Below, in pieces: positions 4,703 to 5,946 of a stretch of DNA of 5,946 nt (positions within the stretch are counted from its first letter, which is position 1; each line of letters starts with the position of its first letter). The DNA comes from Candidatus Nitrosopumilus sp. (GTDB lineage: Archaea > Thermoproteota > Nitrososphaeria > Nitrososphaerales > Nitrosopumilaceae): assembly GCA_029880665.1 (NCBI GenBank), contig JAOUNZ010000066.1, positions 1-5,946 of the forward strand, written 5' to 3'. Position numbers and translations under genes: made by a program. The notes beneath the pieces are model-generated. The model was given only the letters and a program-made list of their open reading frames with translations, was not told the DNA's origin and ran no database searches.

Positions 4703-4804
4703 ATGAAACCAAATCAGCAACTACTTCAAATTAATAGGAGTTTTTTTGATTTGCTTTGCTGCATCGGCGTCTTTATCGGCAATCACCGCCCAATTACTAT
4801 CTGA
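4703..4804 (+). other. Short ATG-initiated ORF, likely the displaced N-terminus of the downstream membrane protein
   Basis: From ATG 4703 the frame reads MKPNQQLLQINRSFFD and stops at TGA 4802-4804, for 33 codons. The first 16 or so residues look like a natural cytosolic N-terminus, and the ATG sits about 23 bases from the shared TATA-like box. After the T7 run (4741-4747) the protein-like reading moves to the frame of the following gene, which has no ATG. One surplus base around 4741-4760 would explain this. Alternatively this is only leader sequence: it holds AGGAG (4736-4740), a possible ribosome binding site placed 5 bases before the TTG at 4746. Confidence 0.4.
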
Positions 4805-5129
4805 TTATGACAACTACCTTACTACAACAATTACAATCATAATTGGATATATCGCATACTTTGGAATTTTCTCTAGTTTGTTTTATTGGGACAATATTGA
4901 ACGATACAGGGGAATGAAATCTCATTTAGTCAAAAAAGAATTGTTTACACTGATCTCCTCCTTTGGGTTAGGCGAGATAGTGTATCTTGGAATAAGATGG
5001 CCAACATTGTATTATTTTCTTGAAATCGAAATAGAGCCATATCTCGCATCGATACTTTCTGAAATAATTGCAACAATTTGTTATATAGTATCAGTAACAC
5101 TATTTCTTAGAAAGACTAGAACGTTTTAG
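4746..5129 (+). CDS. Four-span membrane protein of unknown function, 127 aa (5' end possibly frameshifted)
   Basis: The ORF from TTG 4746 to TAG 5127-5129 has hydrophobic segments at about residues 2-18, 25-47, 66-83 and 98-121. These are separated by a polar loop with YWDNIERYRGMKSHLVKKE (about 47-65) and a loop containing RWPTLYYFLEIEIEP (about 84-98). It ends in a basic tail, FLRKTRTF. I do not recognise a family. Size, four spans and the basic tail recall GtrA-like small membrane proteins, but that is weak. The start is doubtful. TTG 4746 has AGGAG 5 bases upstream, yet an ATG at 4703 in another frame gives a more natural N-terminus and would join this frame after a one-base correction at the T7 run. 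If so the protein has about 140 residues. Its stop codon directly abuts that of the convergent CBS gene. Confidence 0.75.
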   Translation: MICFAASASLSAITAQLLSDYDNYLTTTITIIIGYIAYFGIFSSLFYWDNIERYRGMKSHLVKKELFTLISSFGLGEIVYLGIRWPTLYYFLEIEIEPYLASILSEIIATICYIVSVTLFLRKTRTF

Positions 5130-5527
5130 TTATTTTACGAGATGATTTACCAAGTCTGTTGATGTAATGATTCCAATAATTTTATTGTCTTCAGTGACTG
5201 CAAGTTTTCTGATTTTCTTACTGCTCATCATTTCAGCTGCTACAGAGATAGGATTATCATGACTAATTGTAATTAGTGGAGACGACATTATCTTTTCTAC
5301 TGGAGTATCAAAGGGAAGGTTGTTTGCTGCAATTTTTGTAGCAAAATCTCTGTCCGTTACAATGCCTACCGGATTTTCATTTTCCTTGACAATTATTGCC
5401 CAATCCCTCCTTGTTCCATCATTTTAGCAATTTGAAATGAGGTGGTGGTCAAATTTACTGAGATCAAGGCTCTTGTCATAATGTCTTTGACTAGAATAGA
5501 TGATTGATTGAAATCGTCACGACTCAT
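5130..5527 (-). pseudogene. Tandem CBS-domain protein, broken by a one-base frameshift
   Basis: From ATG 5527 the frame encodes MSRDDFNQSSILVKDIMTRA and on to KMMEQGGIG, then hits TAA at 5395-5393. The next frame continues seamlessly from 5399 with AIIVKENENPVGIVTDRDFA, and later EKIMSSPLITISHDNP and RKLAVTEDNKIIGIITSTDL, ending at TAA 5132-5130. The span is 398 bases, one short of a multiple of three. Restoring one G in the GGG at 5401-5399 gives 132 residues with two CBS domains (about 12-70 and 75-132) and the classic G-x-G-A-I-I-V and IVTDRD elements. Such stand-alone CBS pairs bind adenine nucleotides or similar ligands and modulate partners. The partner here is unknown. A TATA-like box precedes the ATG. 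The lesion may be a sequencing error rather than real decay, since everything else is intact. Confidence 0.85.
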
Positions 5528-5546
5528 CACTTGTCTCTAAGATAAT

Positions 5547-5556
5547 GATATTTAAG
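5547..5556 (-). promoter_or_regulatory. TATA-like box for the CBS-domain gene
   Basis: On the minus strand CTTAAATATC is centred about 24-25 bases before the ATG at 5527. It lies in the 48-base gap after the dienelactone hydrolase stop codon (5578-5576), so the CBS gene is probably transcribed from its own promoter. Confidence 0.45.
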
Positions 5557-5575
5557 AAATTTGTAAAATAGTCAT

Positions 5576-5946
5576 TTAAGACACTTGCTTTAAGGAAGAT
5601 TCTAAAAATGCAATAGTTCTATTCCATGCGTCTTTTGATTCATCTGGAGCATATCTATCACCGGAAGGATTTGCAAAAGCATGATCAACTCCTGGATAGA
5701 CCATGATATCATTTTGAATGCCAATACCATCTAATGAGGATTTGAATGCATTTACAGAATCCACGGTAACCCCTTTATCTAATTCTGCAAAAATTCCAAG
5801 TATTGGCCAATGTATCTTTGATAATTCTTGTTCATCTGTTACCAACTGTCCGTAGTAAATCACAGTTGCATCCATATCCTCATTACTTAATGCAAGATTG
5901 AGTGATTGACCCCCGCCAAAACACCACCCAATAGAGCCAATATCCT
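5576..5946 (-). CDS. Dienelactone hydrolase family protein, 5' end outside the window
   Basis: The gene enters from the right edge and ends at TAA 5578-5576. The visible 122 residues begin DIGSIGWCFGGGQSL, the nucleophile elbow G-x-C-x-G-G of the dienelactone hydrolase branch of alpha/beta hydrolases. The catalytic triad is complete in this fragment: C8 in the elbow, D56 in ILGIFAELDKGV, and H88 in YPGVDHAFANP. The segment MDATVIYYGQLVTD is also typical. Members are around 230-270 residues, so roughly the N-terminal half is missing. The internal ATG at 5875 is not the start, because the nucleophile lies upstream of it. Substrates in archaea are usually unknown, and a role in aromatic degradation should not be assumed. 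The protein is probably cytosolic, but the N-terminus, and so any signal peptide, is not visible. Confidence 0.93.
   Translation of the reverse strand, partial: DIGSIGWCFGGGQSLNLALSNEDMDATVIYYGQLVTDEQELSKIHWPILGIFAELDKGVTVDSVNAFKSSLDGIGIQNDIMVYPGVDHAFANPSGDRYAPDESKDAWNRTIAFLESSLKQVS

Noticed and set aside
4741..4747. Classical -1 programmed frameshift on the T7 slippery heptamer
   Set aside because: A -1 shift from the ATG 4703 frame reads TGA at 4747-4749 at once. The frame of the downstream protein requires +1 (or loss of one base), so the standard -1 mechanism does not fit.
1..5946. CRISPR array, insertion sequence, tRNA/rRNA or prophage features
   Set aside because: No regularly spaced repeats, transposase motifs, terminal inverted repeats, cloverleaf-like sequence or phage genes were seen on either strand.

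Overview
The window looks like a piece of chromosome from an ammonia-oxidising archaeon of the Nitrososphaerota (Thaumarchaeota), most likely Nitrosopumilus or Nitrosarchaeum-like. The reasons are the AT-rich sequence, archaeal TATA-like boxes about 24-30 bases upstream of start codons with little or no leader, densely packed short transcription units, and several small proteins that look lineage-restricted. The assignment rests on recall of protein style, not on a search. I see no mobile element, CRISPR array, RNA gene or phage gene.

Layout, left to right. Positions 1-225 (minus) hold the N-terminal part of a pyridoxamine-5'-phosphate-oxidase-like FMN protein that runs off the left edge. Two very small single-span membrane proteins diverge from a shared region at 367-450: 32 aa on minus and 48 aa on plus. 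Plus-strand genes follow: a 100-aa hypothetical, a 57-aa Cys/His-rich zinc-binding-like protein and a 36-aa Cys-rich ORF. These end tail-to-tail on a minus-strand group made of a 110-aa hypothetical, a non-heme ferritin with a complete ferroxidase centre, an NRAMP-related transporter lacking the usual metal-binding Asp/Asn, a short beta-carbonic-anhydrase-like protein and 3-methyladenine DNA glycosylase I (Tag).

Tag diverges across a 46-bp gap from a plus-strand four-span membrane protein whose 5' end may be frameshifted at a T7 run. That gene abuts, stop to stop, a minus-strand tandem-CBS-domain protein that carries a clear one-base frameshift at a G run. The right edge holds the C-terminal two-thirds or so of a dienelactone hydrolase family protein with its Cys-Asp-His triad.

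Functionally this is a mixed housekeeping and accessory region: iron storage, a putative transporter, carbonic-anhydrase-like chemistry, base-excision repair, ligand sensing by CBS domains and a hydrolase. Most genes seem to have their own promoters, so I do not claim one pathway. The points most worth a second look are the unlisted small proteins, a perfect direct repeat at the ferritin promoter, the NRAMP variant, and two single-base homopolymer lesions in neighbouring genes that may be assembly errors.
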